Assembly (NCBI GenBank): GCA_900545525.1
Contig: UQZX01000034.1
Span: 1-25,153, forward strand
Length of the DNA stretch: 25,153 nucleotides
Direction of reading: 5' to 3'
Source of the DNA: an uncultured Prevotella sp.
GTDB taxonomy: Bacteria > Bacteroidota > Bacteroidia > Bacteroidales > Bacteroidaceae
Below are positions 14,618 through 24,206 of this stretch, one piece after another (the stretch's first letter is position 1; each line of letters starts with the position of its first letter). The notes under the pieces were generated by a model, which was not told where the DNA came from, ran no database searches, and worked only from the letters and a program-made list of their open reading frames with translations. A program made the translations under genes and the position numbers.

Positions 14618-17600
14618 TCAGAACGTAACGTTTACGCCTACGGTTATCTTGCGTACCACGGGATAACTTCCGTAATTACCCGAGAAGCCGGTAGAGTCCC
14701 AGTAGCCTCCGGGAATTGAGTTATAAAGGCTCAGGGCGTTCTGGCATGTTGCATTGACACGCACGTTGCTCAGTCCGATGGAGTGTACCCACTTCTTGGG
14801 CAGGGTGTAAGCCAGCGTTATGTTACGCAACAGGATCTTTGTGGCAGAGATACGCCAGAACGTTGACGCGACAGAATTTATGTTTCCCTTGTTGAAACCG
14901 AAGTTTGGCCAGCGGCCGTTGCGGTTGGCATGGGCAATGACCTGCCCTGCGGCATCGTATACGTCCTCGTATATGAACATGTCCTTCCACATTGCCGACA
15001 CGTTGGTTGTCTCCATATCGGAGAACGACTCGCCGCGAAGACCGCCAGGCATAAGCGTGTATGCGCCCCACTCTCCCTGGAAAGTGGCATTAATGGAAAG
15101 CGACTTATACACGAAGTTCAGGTTGAGGTTGCTTGTATAAGGATTGTTCGCGCGCTTCGAAATCATAACGGCATCGTCATTTGAGTTGATGACTCCGTCG
15201 GGCGCGGTGTAGTTTCCGTTCTCGTCCTTCGCACCGCGTATATCCTCATAGATAAGCATACCGGGGTGTACCTGGTCCTGTGTCAGGCCAAGATAGTTGG
15301 TTATCTTGTATTTGGTAAAATACTCTTCTATCTCCTGATAGCTGCGGAACATGCCCAGACACGACAGTCCCCACAGTCCGCGGTCCGTGCGCCCGCCTTT
15401 TACATAGTCGGTCCACGTACGCTGTTCGTCGTTCACCCAATAGTATTTACGCACACGGTTGTCGTCGTAACCAAAGCCAAGACGCGCCGAGACATACATG
15501 TCCTTGTTTATGCGCTGGCGCCAGCCTACTATTGCTTCAAAGCCGAACATATCCATTTCGCTGTAGTTCTCGGGAGCGGCATATATGCCGACGGTTCCCG
15601 GGAGATTTGCCGCGCCGGGGAAGGCAAACATCTCACGCCCCATGTCGTAGTATGCGTCAAACGTCACGGAGAGCCTGTTGTCGAACATGCGCAGGTCTAT
15701 ACCGAAGTTTGTCTTGTAGTTCTTGTCCCAGCGCAAGTTGGGGTTTGTACCCGACTTCTCAGGCAACTGGAAAGACCGTGAGGTCTCTATTGCCGGATTG
15801 GTGCCGAAGATTGAGCCGCCGTAAGAGTTATAGTTATACAGCTGCAGCCAGCGCCACGGGTCTACATTGTCGCGTCCCATGATGCCGAAAGATGCACGGA
15901 ACTTAAGGAAGTCAATCTTTGTCTTCTCCTTGTTAAACCAGTTTTCTTCCGACATAACCCAGCCGGCAGAGACGCTGGGGAATGCTCCCCAATAGTTCTC
16001 GGGCGAGAATTTGGTAGACGCCTGGGCACGGATAAGGAACTCAAACAGGTACTTATCCGAATAGGCATAGTTCAAACGGCCTATATAGGCGAGGCTTCCG
16101 CCCTCGCTTCTGTTCCATGCCACGTCTTTCACGGCGTCGTCGGAAAGGGAGTTGGACTGCCCGTCCGTGAAGCTCAGCGGATGTGTGCCCTCTGCCCATA
16201 CATTCTCCATCCAGCTTTCACCTCTTTCGATAGAGAACGTTCCGCTTACGTCGTGCTTGCCGAACTTGCGCCCGTACATCAGCATGAAGTTAAGCTGATA
16301 ACTGTCCGAACGCGACATCTCGCGGCTTATGAATGAGCTTTGACCGCTGTTGAGGACACGCTGCTCTAGGTTTTCGAAGTCTGTATAGCGGAAGCCTTCG
16401 AGCGTTGTCTCGTCGTAGTCTACATCCGGGTCGTTGTCTATAATCATCGTCGGGTCTGTTATATAGAGGTGTCTGCCGGAGCCGCCCCTGTTCTTTACGC
16501 GGTAGACAGTGTTCTCCATGCGTATTCGGTTGTCCTTCTGGTTGCTGATGTTACGCGAGTATGTCAGCCTTGCACGCAGTCCCTTAAGGGGCTTTATCCA
16601 GCCGAAGTCGTGCTCAAGCGTGGCTTGTATGCTCATGCTGTTGTCCGAACGCTCGCGGTTGTTGCGTGATTCCTGCAGCGACTTGTAGTTGTAATAGTTT
16701 GTATTTGCAGGGTTGTTCTCCATTCCCGAGTTATATATGGGATAGCCGTTGATGTTGTCCGGCACGTATGCGGGGTTCTTCAGAAGATACTTATAGTCTT
16801 CCTCGCTGTTCCCCTCATGGCTGTCACGGGTCGACGTGTCGCCCGATATTGAGATTGTGGCTTTTACATATTTCGAGATGTTTGCAGTCAGTCCGGCACG
16901 GTAGTTGTAACGTTCGTAGTCCAGCTTTCCAAGGTTTCCATCCTGGGTATAGTAGCTAAGACCGGCGAAATACGTGGCTTTCTCCGTTCCTCCGTTGATG
17001 TTCACGCTGTGCCTTTGGGTGAGTGACGAGCTCCAGTACTTATCAAGAAGATTATAGTTCATACCCTTCATCGCCTCAATCTCGTCTGCCTGGAAATACT
17101 GAAGCAGCTTGTCGTCCTTGGAACCGCTCTGCAACACGTTTGCAGCACGTGCCGCATTATATATCGTTCCATACTGATATCCGTTGAGCATCTCCGCATG
17201 TTTGATTGCGTCTGTATAGCTGAGCTGTGTCTGATAGCTTATCTTCGGTGTCCCCTGACGACCGCGCTTGGTCTTCACCAGTATGACTCCATACGCGCCG
17301 TATGCGCCATATACGGCTGCGGCGGCATCCTTAAGGATTGTTATGCTCTCCACTTCGTCAACGTCAAGGTTGTTAAACTCTTCCTCACCTTTCTCCGAAT
17401 CCTGATACACAAAGTCATCAATGACATAGAGAGGGGCAGGGTTGCTGTTACCGCCGATTGACATGCCGCCCGCATCCTTGCCCGTTGGAACAAGGGCTAC
17501 GGCATCCTTTGCCTGACGTATCGTTATGGTGGCATTCTCTCCCGGGCGTCCCGTCGAAGGCATGTCGATATGCAATGAGGGGGAGATACCTATCAGGGCT

Positions 17601-18043
17601 TCCGACAGGTTGCTTACGGCGAGGTCCTTAAGCTCGTCCGGAGTAATCACCTCAACTGCTCCCGTAACATTCTTCTGCTTCAATGAGCCATAGCCGACAA
17701 CGACCACGTCATCAAGGAAAGCACCGTCTTCTTTCAGCACTACACGTGGATCGGACAGGTCGGAGACGGTCTGCGCGACATATCCTATATAGCTTATACG
17801 CAGCTTCTTTCCAGCCGGGACTGTTATGGAGAACCTGCCGTCTACATCCGTTACGGTGCCTCCCGTCTTCTGACCGACAACAGTTACGGTTGCACCGATG
17901 ACCGCCTCACCGCTTTCATCGACAACCACGCCTTTTACAACACGCTTGTCCTGCTGGTTTACTTCATTGTTCCCGGCATTCACTGTGACAACGGGAGCAA
18001 TGAGGAAACATATCAGCAGACATATCTTATATATACTTCTCAT
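14618..18043 (-). CDS. SusC/RagA-family TonB-linked outer membrane transporter
   Basis: A 1141-residue TonB-dependent barrel that imports oligosaccharides captured by SusD. Order: signal peptide (1-23), carboxypeptidase-like regulatory domain (~35-105: VVKGVVVDESGEAVIGATVTVVG, GRFSITVPAGKKLRISYIGY), the SusC TonB-box-like DDVVVVGYGS (111-120), plug (~125-245, with VESITILKDAAAAVYGAYGAYGVILVKTK), and a 22-strand-type barrel ending with the aromatic-type end VGVNVTF. No N-terminal secretin/STN or anti-sigma-interacting domain is visible, so regulation is more likely by the neighbouring one-piece sensor than by an ECF sigma/anti-sigma pair. Starts 27 bp after the lipoprotein gene, and susD follows. 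Confidence 0.95.
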   Translation of the reverse strand: MRSIYKICLLICFLIAPVVTVNAGNNEVNQQDKRVVKGVVVDESGEAVIGATVTVVGQKTGGTVTDVDGRFSITVPAGKKLRISYIGYVAQTVSDLSDPRVVLKEDGAFLDDVVVVGYGSLKQKNVTGAVEVITPDELKDLAVSNLSEALIGISPSLHIDMPSTGRPGENATITIRQAKDAVALVPTGKDAGGMSIGGNSNPAPLYVIDDFVYQDSEKGEEEFNNLDVDEVESITILKDAAAAVYGAYGAYGVILVKTKRGRQGTPKISYQTQLSYTDAIKHAEMLNGYQYGTIYNAARAANVLQSGSKDDKLLQYFQADEIEAMKGMNYNLLDKYWSSSLTQRHSVNINGGTEKATYFAGLSYYTQDGNLGKLDYERYNYRAGLTANISKYVKATISISGDTSTRDSHEGNSEEDYKYLLKNPAYVPDNINGYPIYNSGMENNPANTNYYNYKSLQESRNNRERSDNSMSIQATLEHDFGWIKPLKGLRARLTYSRNISNQKDNRIRMENTVYRVKNRGGSGRHLYITDPTMIIDNDPDVDYDETTLEGFRYTDFENLEQRVLNSGQSSFISREMSRSDSYQLNFMLMYGRKFGKHDVSGTFSIERGESWMENVWAEGTHPLSFTDGQSNSLSDDAVKDVAWNRSEGGSLAYIGRLNYAYSDKYLFEFLIRAQASTKFSPENYWGAFPSVSAGWVMSEENWFNKEKTKIDFLKFRASFGIMGRDNVDPWRWLQLYNYNSYGGSIFGTNPAIETSRSFQLPEKSGTNPNLRWDKNYKTNFGIDLRMFDNRLSVTFDAYYDMGREMFAFPGAANLPGTVGIYAAPENYSEMDMFGFEAIVGWRQRINKDMYVSARLGFGYDDNRVRKYYWVNDEQRTWTDYVKGGRTDRGLWGLSCLGMFRSYQEIEEYFTKYKITNYLGLTQDQVHPGMLIYEDIRGAKDENGNYTAPDGVINSNDDAVMISKRANNPYTSNLNLNFVYKSLSINATFQGEWGAYTLMPGGLRGESFSDMETTNVSAMWKDMFIYEDVYDAAGQVIAHANRNGRWPNFGFNKGNINSVASTFWRISATKILLRNITLAYTLPKKWVHSIGLSNVRVNATCQNALSLYNSIPGGYWDSTGFSGNYGSYPVVRKITVGVNVTF

Positions 18044-18070
18044 AAGTGTTTTTCGTTATATATTAATAAA

Positions 18071-19579
18071 TTATTTCTGTTCCAGCCATCTGGGATCGCC
18101 TGCCCTGTTGGCTACAATCTCATATTGCTGCGGTGTAAAGTCCACTCCTCCGTTGGGCCTGGACAAGTCAAGGCTCTGCATGACATCGCCCCTGAACTGC
18201 GGATCATAGTCCATGGCAAACGGTGTCCCGTACGAGTCTTTCTGCTTCATGTCGTCGTTGTCGATTTTTGTTATGCCCCACCAGAAGTTGAACTTAAACG
18301 TCTTATTGCCTCCATAGCGTGGAAGCTGGCGTACACTATGCACGTCATAGAATATCGTATGGTCTATGGTCAGCACCTGTCCCGTGGCATTAAGGTTGTT
18401 GACAAACTTCTGCTCGGTATAGACCTTGCTGAGTGTGCAATTACTGAACGTTATGCTTTGAGTGCTCATCGGTCCGGTTGCATTCCCGAACACCTTGACC
18501 GGATTTGCATTAGAGCTGTTCGCATAGCGGATAAAATATGCCTTGGCATTATTCAGGACGTTATAGAATGTGCTGTTGGCAAGCCTCAGGTTCTTTATTA
18601 TACGCCCCTTGTTCTGAAGGCAGAAAAGCCCTGTGCTGCCCGAATTCTTCTGCTGTACGATGCAGTCGTCCACCGTCACATGCCACCAAGCACAATCAAC
18701 CGTATTGTCAAAGATAAGTGCATTAGGCATGTCCTTGAACCAGCAATGGGCTATATAGAAAGGATCACGCACGATATAGATATTGTTAATCGGGCTGCCG
18801 TCACGTGTATATCCAAGGTTCTGGCTCTTTATTTCTTCGGGAAGGTTCTTCACCGACATGCCCACAACACCATACGCGGTAGACTCCGAACAGTCAAAGT
18901 TAATGTACTTCAACTTAAGTCCGGAATAGCTCATAATGGTTCCTTTCCCCTGCAACTTCACCGTCGGACGGTGTATCTTGTCACCGCGGAACGTCAGATT
19001 ATGCGGTCCGAAGTCCACAGTGTCGCTCAATATATACTCTCCACCGGGCTCCAAATCTATTGCGACCTCCTCTCCAAGCGTATCCAGCGGATGCTCCGCC
19101 ATATACCGCGAGATGTCCTCACCGCTCGGTATGACGGCAACCGAAGGCACCAAAGTGGAAAAGTTATACACCGTAGGAGCATCCGCATCATTATTGCCCA
19201 GCTGCTTGTTGCCAACCACCCTGATAGCAAACTCATACTTTGAATCCTCTGTCACGGGCACTGTCATCCTGCTGCCGTCAATAAGTTTTTTATCCAATCC
19301 ATCGATAATCTGCGGGTTCTCAGGATCGTCCACGTTAGAGAACGTCACTTCATATCCTGCCGCCCCATAGACCAAAGGCCACGATATCGTGGCGGAAGTG
19401 CCGTCGGTGCTTACTATAAAAGACACTGAGTCGGGAGTTACCAAATCGGTATCTCTCACACCGGAATCAAAGCCGTCAGGCGAATCATAGCCTTCGGCAC
19501 AACTGCAAATAAGGATAATCAGTACTGCCAAAGGCAGCCAAATCCTCCATCTTCTCATTAAGAAAACATGTTTTTTCAT
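18071..19579 (-). CDS. Surface glycan-binding-type lipoprotein with FN3-like and beta-helix domains (DUF4957/DUF5123-like)
   Basis: A 502-residue lipoprotein; hydrophobic segment and lipobox at LIILICSC (Cys27 probable), followed by AEGYDSPDG, which is acidic and compatible with surface export. Residues ~45-150 look like a fibronectin-III domain (ATISWPLVYGAAGYEVTFS, YEFAIRVVGN). From ~165 to ~440 the sequence resembles a right-handed parallel beta-helix (LEPGGEYILSDTVDFG, LTFRGDKIHRPTVKLQ, LKLKYINFDCSES). The end (~450-500: PQFRGDVMQSLDLSRPNGG, VANRAGDPRWL) resembles DUF5123 proteins near pectin-type loci; this name match is from memory. Such a protein may bind polygalacturonate-like chains, or be a degenerate lyase; no catalytic residues can be assigned. 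It is the first gene of a lipoprotein-susC-susD operon. Confidence 0.75.
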   Translation of the reverse strand: MKKHVFLMRRWRIWLPLAVLIILICSCAEGYDSPDGFDSGVRDTDLVTPDSVSFIVSTDGTSATISWPLVYGAAGYEVTFSNVDDPENPQIIDGLDKKLIDGSRMTVPVTEDSKYEFAIRVVGNKQLGNNDADAPTVYNFSTLVPSVAVIPSGEDISRYMAEHPLDTLGEEVAIDLEPGGEYILSDTVDFGPHNLTFRGDKIHRPTVKLQGKGTIMSYSGLKLKYINFDCSESTAYGVVGMSVKNLPEEIKSQNLGYTRDGSPINNIYIVRDPFYIAHCWFKDMPNALIFDNTVDCAWWHVTVDDCIVQQKNSGSTGLFCLQNKGRIIKNLRLANSTFYNVLNNAKAYFIRYANSSNANPVKVFGNATGPMSTQSITFSNCTLSKVYTEQKFVNNLNATGQVLTIDHTIFYDVHSVRQLPRYGGNKTFKFNFWWGITKIDNDDMKQKDSYGTPFAMDYDPQFRGDVMQSLDLSRPNGGVDFTPQQYEIVANRAGDPRWLEQK

Positions 19580-19840
19580 AGGACATTTCGTTTTTATAAG
19601 TTCTTATATGTTATTTATGATATTGCCGAAGGTTAACCGGCAACACGCCACAAAGAGTTTTAAGTATGCCCCGTTGTGACCTGCTGTTTCTACTGCGAAT
19701 TTACATTTACACCTTTTTTAACAGGTGGAGAAACGTCTATTTGAAGTGGATTTTTATGCAAACACGCTGAAAAACAACAATTATACGATAAAAAGAACAA
19801 ATGTTACGAAATGTGAAACATCACATATATAAATATGTAT
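19580..19840. promoter_or_regulatory. Leader/promoter region of the glycan locus
   Basis: A 261-bp A/T-rich gene-free stretch upstream of the lipoprotein gene. It contains the 8-bp palindrome GGTTAACC within GCCGAAGGTTAACCGGC (from about 19624). I found no clean TAnnTTTG promoter on the minus strand, which would fit a promoter needing an activator such as the AraC-type sensor. No ORF is supported. Confidence 0.4.
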
Positions 19841-19885
19841 AAAAAGGTTCCGCCATGCTTAACATTGACTTAAGCATGGCGGAAC
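19841..19885 (-). terminator. Rho-independent terminator of the rimP-nusA-infB operon
   Basis: A perfect 16-bp stem (19847-19862 with 19870-19885) and a 7-nt loop; on the minus strand it ends in GGAACCTTTTTA, so five U follow. It begins 28 bp past the infB stop codon. Confidence 0.9.
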
Positions 19886-19913
19886 AATATAAGAATGCAA
19901 TATCTGCAAGCCT

Positions 19914-22760
19914 TTACAACTTCTGCTTAACCTCTATCTCCGTAAAGGTCTCGATGATATCGCCTGTCTGTATGTCGTTGAAGTTCACCAGACTGATACC
20001 GCACTCGAAGTTGACACCAACCTCCTTGACGTCGTCCTTGAAGCGCTTCAGGGCGTTTATCTCGCCTGTATGGACAACGATGCCGTCGCGGACCAGACGC
20101 GCCTTGTCCGAGCGGTGCACCTTGCCTTCGCTCACGTATGCACCTGCAACGGTACCTACCTTGGATATGCGGTAAACCTCGCGCACCTCTACCTGTCCGG
20201 TCACAACCTCCTTGACAACCTTGTCGAGCATGCCTTCCATTGCCGACTTCACGTCCTCAATGGCATCGTAAATCACCGAGTAGGTGTTTATCTCAACGCC
20301 CTGCTGCTCCGCAAGCTTGCGCGCAGCTCCCGAAGGACGCACCTGGAAGCCGACGATGATGGCATCGGAGGCATCGGCAAGCGTAACGTCGCTCTCCGAA
20401 ATCTGTCCCACTGCCTTGTGTATAACGTCCACCTTTATCTTCTCCGTAGAGAGTTTGATGAACGAGTCGCTCAGCGCCTCGATACTTCCGTCGGTGTCAC
20501 CCTTCACGATTATGTTGAGCTCCTTGAACGAACCGAGGGCTATGCGATGGGAGATGTCGCTCAGCGTCAGTCGCTTCTGCGTGCGCAAGCCCTGCTCGCG
20601 CTGCAGCTGCAGGCGCTTGTTTGCAATGTCGCGTGCCTCCTGCTCCGTCTCAAGCACATGGAAAGAGTCTCCCGCCGTAGGTGCCCCGTTAAGACCGAGG
20701 ATTATCGCCGGCTCTGCCGGACTTGCCTTCTCTATGCGCTGGTTGCGCTCGTTGAACATCGCCTTGATGCGTCCCCAGCTCGTTCCGGCTATAACGTTGT
20801 CGCCCACCTTCAGCGTTCCGTTGCTCACAAGCACCGTGGATACATATCCGCGACCCTTGTCGAGCGACGACTCGATGATGCTTCCCGTAGCCTTGCGGTT
20901 GGGGTTTGCCTTCAGGTCGAGCATCTCCGCCTCGAGCAGAACCTTCTCCAGGAGGTCGTCAACGCCCACGCCTTTCTTTGCGCTTATCTCCTGACACTGG
21001 TACTTTCCGCCCCATTCCTCGACGAGGAGGTTCATGTTTGCCAGGTCCTCACGTATCTTGTCAGGATTGGCACCGGGCTTGTCTATCTTGTTGATGGCAA
21101 ACACCATAGGCACGTTTGCCGCCTGGGCGTGAGCTATCGCCTCGCGTGTTGTCGGCATGACGCTGTCGTCTGCCGCTATTATTATTATGGCAATGTCCGT
21201 CACCTGGGCACCACGTGCACGCATCGCCGTAAACGCCTCGTGTCCCGGGGTGTCAAGGAACGTAATCTCGCGGCCGTCGGCAAGCTTTACGTTATACGCT
21301 CCGATGTGCTGCGTAATGCCGCCTGCCTCTCCTGCAATGACGTTGGTATTGCGTATGTGGTCAAGCAGCGATGTCTTTCCGTGGTCCACATGTCCCATCA
21401 CCGTCACAATGGGGGCGCGCGGTACGAGGTCGTTCTCGTCGTCCTCCTCCTCGGTTATCGCCTCCGAAACTTCTGCACTGACATACTCTGTCTTGAACCC
21501 GAACTCGTCGGCAACGAGGTTTATCGTCTCTGCGTCGAGACGCTGGTTGATGGACACCATTATGCCCACGCTCATACATGTGCCGATAACCTGATTTACC
21601 GAAACGTTCATCATCGTGGCAAGCTCGCTCACCGTAACATACTCGGTAAGCTTCAGTATCTTGCTCTCGGCACGCTCCTCTGCGCGCTGCTCCTTGAGAT
21701 GCTCCTGCACAGCCTCACGCTTCTCCTTGCGGTACTTGGCGCCCTTCTTGTTCTGGTTCTTGCTCGTAAGGCGTGCAAGCGTCTCTTTTACCTGACGTGC
21801 AACGTCTTCCTCGTTAACCTCGAGAGGCTTATGGTTCTTCTTGCGGTTTTTCTTCTTGCCAGCCGGCGCGTTTGCACCGGGCTTTCCGGCATTAGTGTTT
21901 CCGCCGTGCTGCTTTGCCGCAGCGTCTATGTCAACGCGCTCCTTTGTTATGCGCGCGCGCTTCTTCTTCTCGCCGCCGTGTGCCTGTGCGTTCTTCTCCT
22001 CGCGCTCCTTGCGGCGCTCCTCCTTCGTCTTTTTCTTGGGGCGCGTGCTCTGGTTCAGCGAGTCGAGGTCGATTTTACCAAGCACGTTCACCTTCGGTGC
22101 CATTTTCTTTTCGCTGTTAAGCGTGAACACCTTGGGACCCGGCGTGACGGCTTCCTTATTTTCTTCCGGCTTTGCAGGAGCCTGTACAGCCGGTGCCACG
22201 GGCTGCGGCTTCGGCTCTTTCTTTGCCTCCTGCCTAACCGGCGCGGGCTTATGCTCCTTCGCCGCGGGCTGTGCGGCAGCTTTTTCCTGTACGGGCTGTG
22301 CCTTCACAGGCTGCGGGGCTGGCTTCGGTGCAGATGCCGCCACGTTGTTTTTCTCCGCTTCCGGACTTACGGCAGAAGCTTTTTCCGGCTTTGCTTGCGG
22401 TTTCTCTGACGGTGCATCAGACTTTGCCGGTTTCTTGCCAAGACTGTCAAGGTCTATCTTGCCCAGCGGCTTATACTGCTGTGCAGGGCGTTTTCCCGCC
22501 GATGCCTCAACGTTCCTGTCCTTCGTCTCGGCTGGACGCTTCTTTTCTTTCGGATGTTTCTGAAACAGCTTCTCCGCCTGGTTTCTCACTTCCTTGTCCG
22601 ACTGAAAAGCCTCAACGAGCGCTTTGTGCTGCGCATCGCTCAGCTTAAAGCTGAGGTCAGCCCTGACTTCGCCCAGTTCGGGTTGTTTCTCAAGGAATTC
22701 AACTGCCGTCTGAAGTCCTATGTTTAACTCACGTATTGCTTTATTTAATCTGATGCTCAT
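19914..22760 (-). CDS. infB: Translation initiation factor IF-2
   Basis: A 948-residue GTPase that places initiator fMet-tRNA on the 30S subunit and drives 50S joining. An N-terminal IF2_N-like helical domain (MSIRLNKAIRELNIGLQTAVEFL, 1-50) is followed by a long Lys/Ala/Pro-rich low-complexity linker (~75-350) and a second IF2_N segment (~375-420: YVTVSELATMMNVSVNQVIGTC). The G domain starts near 450: G1 GHVDHGKT (456-463), G2 with GGITQHIGAY, G3 DTPGHEAF, G4 NKIDKP, G5 SAKKGVG. Domains II-IV occupy the C-terminal half (GRGYVSTVLVSNGTLKVGD; SGAARKLAEQQGVEI; the last cysteine-containing FECGISLVNFNDIQTGD). The length is large but normal for Bacteroidetes. It is the last gene of the operon, 180 bp after nusA, with a terminator following. 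Confidence 0.98.
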   Translation of the reverse strand: MSIRLNKAIRELNIGLQTAVEFLEKQPELGEVRADLSFKLSDAQHKALVEAFQSDKEVRNQAEKLFQKHPKEKKRPAETKDRNVEASAGKRPAQQYKPLGKIDLDSLGKKPAKSDAPSEKPQAKPEKASAVSPEAEKNNVAASAPKPAPQPVKAQPVQEKAAAQPAAKEHKPAPVRQEAKKEPKPQPVAPAVQAPAKPEENKEAVTPGPKVFTLNSEKKMAPKVNVLGKIDLDSLNQSTRPKKKTKEERRKEREEKNAQAHGGEKKKRARITKERVDIDAAAKQHGGNTNAGKPGANAPAGKKKNRKKNHKPLEVNEEDVARQVKETLARLTSKNQNKKGAKYRKEKREAVQEHLKEQRAEERAESKILKLTEYVTVSELATMMNVSVNQVIGTCMSVGIMVSINQRLDAETINLVADEFGFKTEYVSAEVSEAITEEEDDENDLVPRAPIVTVMGHVDHGKTSLLDHIRNTNVIAGEAGGITQHIGAYNVKLADGREITFLDTPGHEAFTAMRARGAQVTDIAIIIIAADDSVMPTTREAIAHAQAANVPMVFAINKIDKPGANPDKIREDLANMNLLVEEWGGKYQCQEISAKKGVGVDDLLEKVLLEAEMLDLKANPNRKATGSIIESSLDKGRGYVSTVLVSNGTLKVGDNVIAGTSWGRIKAMFNERNQRIEKASPAEPAIILGLNGAPTAGDSFHVLETEQEARDIANKRLQLQREQGLRTQKRLTLSDISHRIALGSFKELNIIVKGDTDGSIEALSDSFIKLSTEKIKVDVIHKAVGQISESDVTLADASDAIIVGFQVRPSGAARKLAEQQGVEINTYSVIYDAIEDVKSAMEGMLDKVVKEVVTGQVEVREVYRISKVGTVAGAYVSEGKVHRSDKARLVRDGIVVHTGEINALKRFKDDVKEVGVNFECGISLVNFNDIQTGDIIETFTEIEVKQKL

Positions 22761-22771
22761 CTGTATTGTTT

Positions 22772-22940
22772 AATGAAGAATGAAGAATGAAGAATGAAGA
22801 ACTTTATTTCCACATATATCCATTTATCATTTCTTCGTGTTTATTTTTAATTCCTATGTACGACAGAAGAACAGAACGGGTGATGAAGACGGGCATGAGA
22901 CATGTCCTCATTCTTCATTCTTCATTCCTCATTCTTCATT
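22772..22940. repeat. Inverted arrays of a 7-bp repeat in the nusA-infB gap
   Basis: At 22772-22801 the unit ATGAAGA is repeated about four times; at 22908-22937 the reverse-complement unit TTCATTC/TCTTCATT is repeated about four times. The two arrays can pair into a stem with about 105 nt between them. The right array runs up to the nusA stop codon. Confidence 0.75.
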
Positions 22941-24203
22941 TTATTCAAATTCCGATTTCAGTATCCTCAGCATATTGTCCACGGTCTCCTCTTCAAGGTC
23001 CGCCTTCTCGACGAGCATTTCCCGCGGAGCGTTTATCACCGCCTTCGCCGTGTCGAGACCTATGCTCTTTACGGCATCGAGTATCCACTGGTCTATCTCG
23101 TCCGAGAACTCGTCGAGGTAGATGTCCTCGTCTGCCTCGTTTTCGTCTACCTCACGGAACACGTCTATCGTAAACTCGGTGAGCATGCTCGCCAGTTTTA
23201 TGTTAAGACCGCCCCTGCCTATGGCAAGCGAGACTTCCTCCGGACGCAGGAACACCTCTGCCTTGTGGTTCTCCTCGTCCACCGTTATGCTCGAAATCTT
23301 TGCCGGACTGAGGGCGCGCTGTATGAAGAGCTTGATGTTGGAAGTGTAGTTTATCACGTCGATGTTCTCGTTGCCAAGCTCGCGCACGATGCCGTGAACG
23401 CGGCTTCCCTTCACGCCGACGCATGCTCCTACGGGGTCGATGCGGTCGTCGTAGCTCTCCACGGCAATCTTAGCCCTCTCTCCCGGCATGCGGGCTATGC
23501 GCTTGACGGTTATCAGCCCGTCGGCTATTTCAGGCACTTCTGCCTCGAGCAGCCTCTCGAGGAACATGGTGCTGGTGCGGCTGAGTATTATCTTCGGGTT
23601 GTTGTTCTCGTTGTCCACGCGCAGGATTACGGCACGCACGGTCTCGCCCTTATGATACTGGTCCGACGGTATCTGCTCCGACTTAGGAAGGATAAGCTCA
23701 TTGTTCTCATCGTCCACAAGCAGCACTTCGCGCTTCCAGACCTGATATACCTCGCCGGCGATGACCTGTCCCACGCGGTCCTTGTACTTGTTGTAAAGGC
23801 TGTCGTGCTCAAGCTCGAGTATCTTCGAGGCGAGTGTCTGGCGCAGGTTCAATATGGCACGGCGTCCGAACTGTGCAAAGTTGACCGGCTCGCTCACTTC
23901 CTCGCCCACCTCATAGTCGGGTTCTATCTTCTGTGCGGCTGTAAGCGCAATCTCCTTGTTCTCGTCCTTCACCTCGCCGTCTGCCACAACGATACGGTTG
24001 CGGTATATTTCAAAGTCGCCCTTGTCGGGGTTTACGATGACGTCGAAATTCTCGTCGCTGCCGAATATCTTCGCGATGACGTTGCGGAAGCTCTCCTCCA
24101 GAACGCTCATAAGTGTGGTGCGGTCAATATTCTTGGTCTCCTTAAACTCTTTGAAGGTGTCGACCATGCTTATGGTCTCTTCATCTTTTCTTCTTGCTGC
24201 CAT
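22941..24203 (-). CDS. nusA: Transcription termination/antitermination factor NusA
   Basis: A 420-residue RNA polymerase-binding factor that affects pausing, termination and antitermination. The N-terminal domain (1-~125: METISMVDTFKEF-like start, FDVIVNPDKGDFEIYRNRIVV) binds polymerase; the S1 domain is at ~140-210 (DRVGQVIAGEVYQVWKREVLL); KH1 has GVKGSRVHGI (263-272) and KH2 has AIGRGGLNIK (327-336). A short helical C-terminal part with repeated acidic stretches (DENEADEDIYLDE) ends the protein; the two long AR repeats of the E. coli protein are missing, as usual outside proteobacteria. Its start lies 3 bp after rimP. Confidence 0.97.
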   Translation of the reverse strand: MAARRKDEETISMVDTFKEFKETKNIDRTTLMSVLEESFRNVIAKIFGSDENFDVIVNPDKGDFEIYRNRIVVADGEVKDENKEIALTAAQKIEPDYEVGEEVSEPVNFAQFGRRAILNLRQTLASKILELEHDSLYNKYKDRVGQVIAGEVYQVWKREVLLVDDENNELILPKSEQIPSDQYHKGETVRAVILRVDNENNNPKIILSRTSTMFLERLLEAEVPEIADGLITVKRIARMPGERAKIAVESYDDRIDPVGACVGVKGSRVHGIVRELGNENIDVINYTSNIKLFIQRALSPAKISSITVDEENHKAEVFLRPEEVSLAIGRGGLNIKLASMLTEFTIDVFREVDENEADEDIYLDEFSDEIDQWILDAVKSIGLDTAKAVINAPREMLVEKADLEEETVDNMLRILKSEFE

Positions 24204-24206
24204 AGC

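Noticed and set aside
20070..22409. 779-aa plus-strand ORF antisense to infB
   Set aside because: Its composition (Leu/Arg/Cys/His rich) is that of the complement of a GC-biased coding frame; infB on the other strand is unmistakable.
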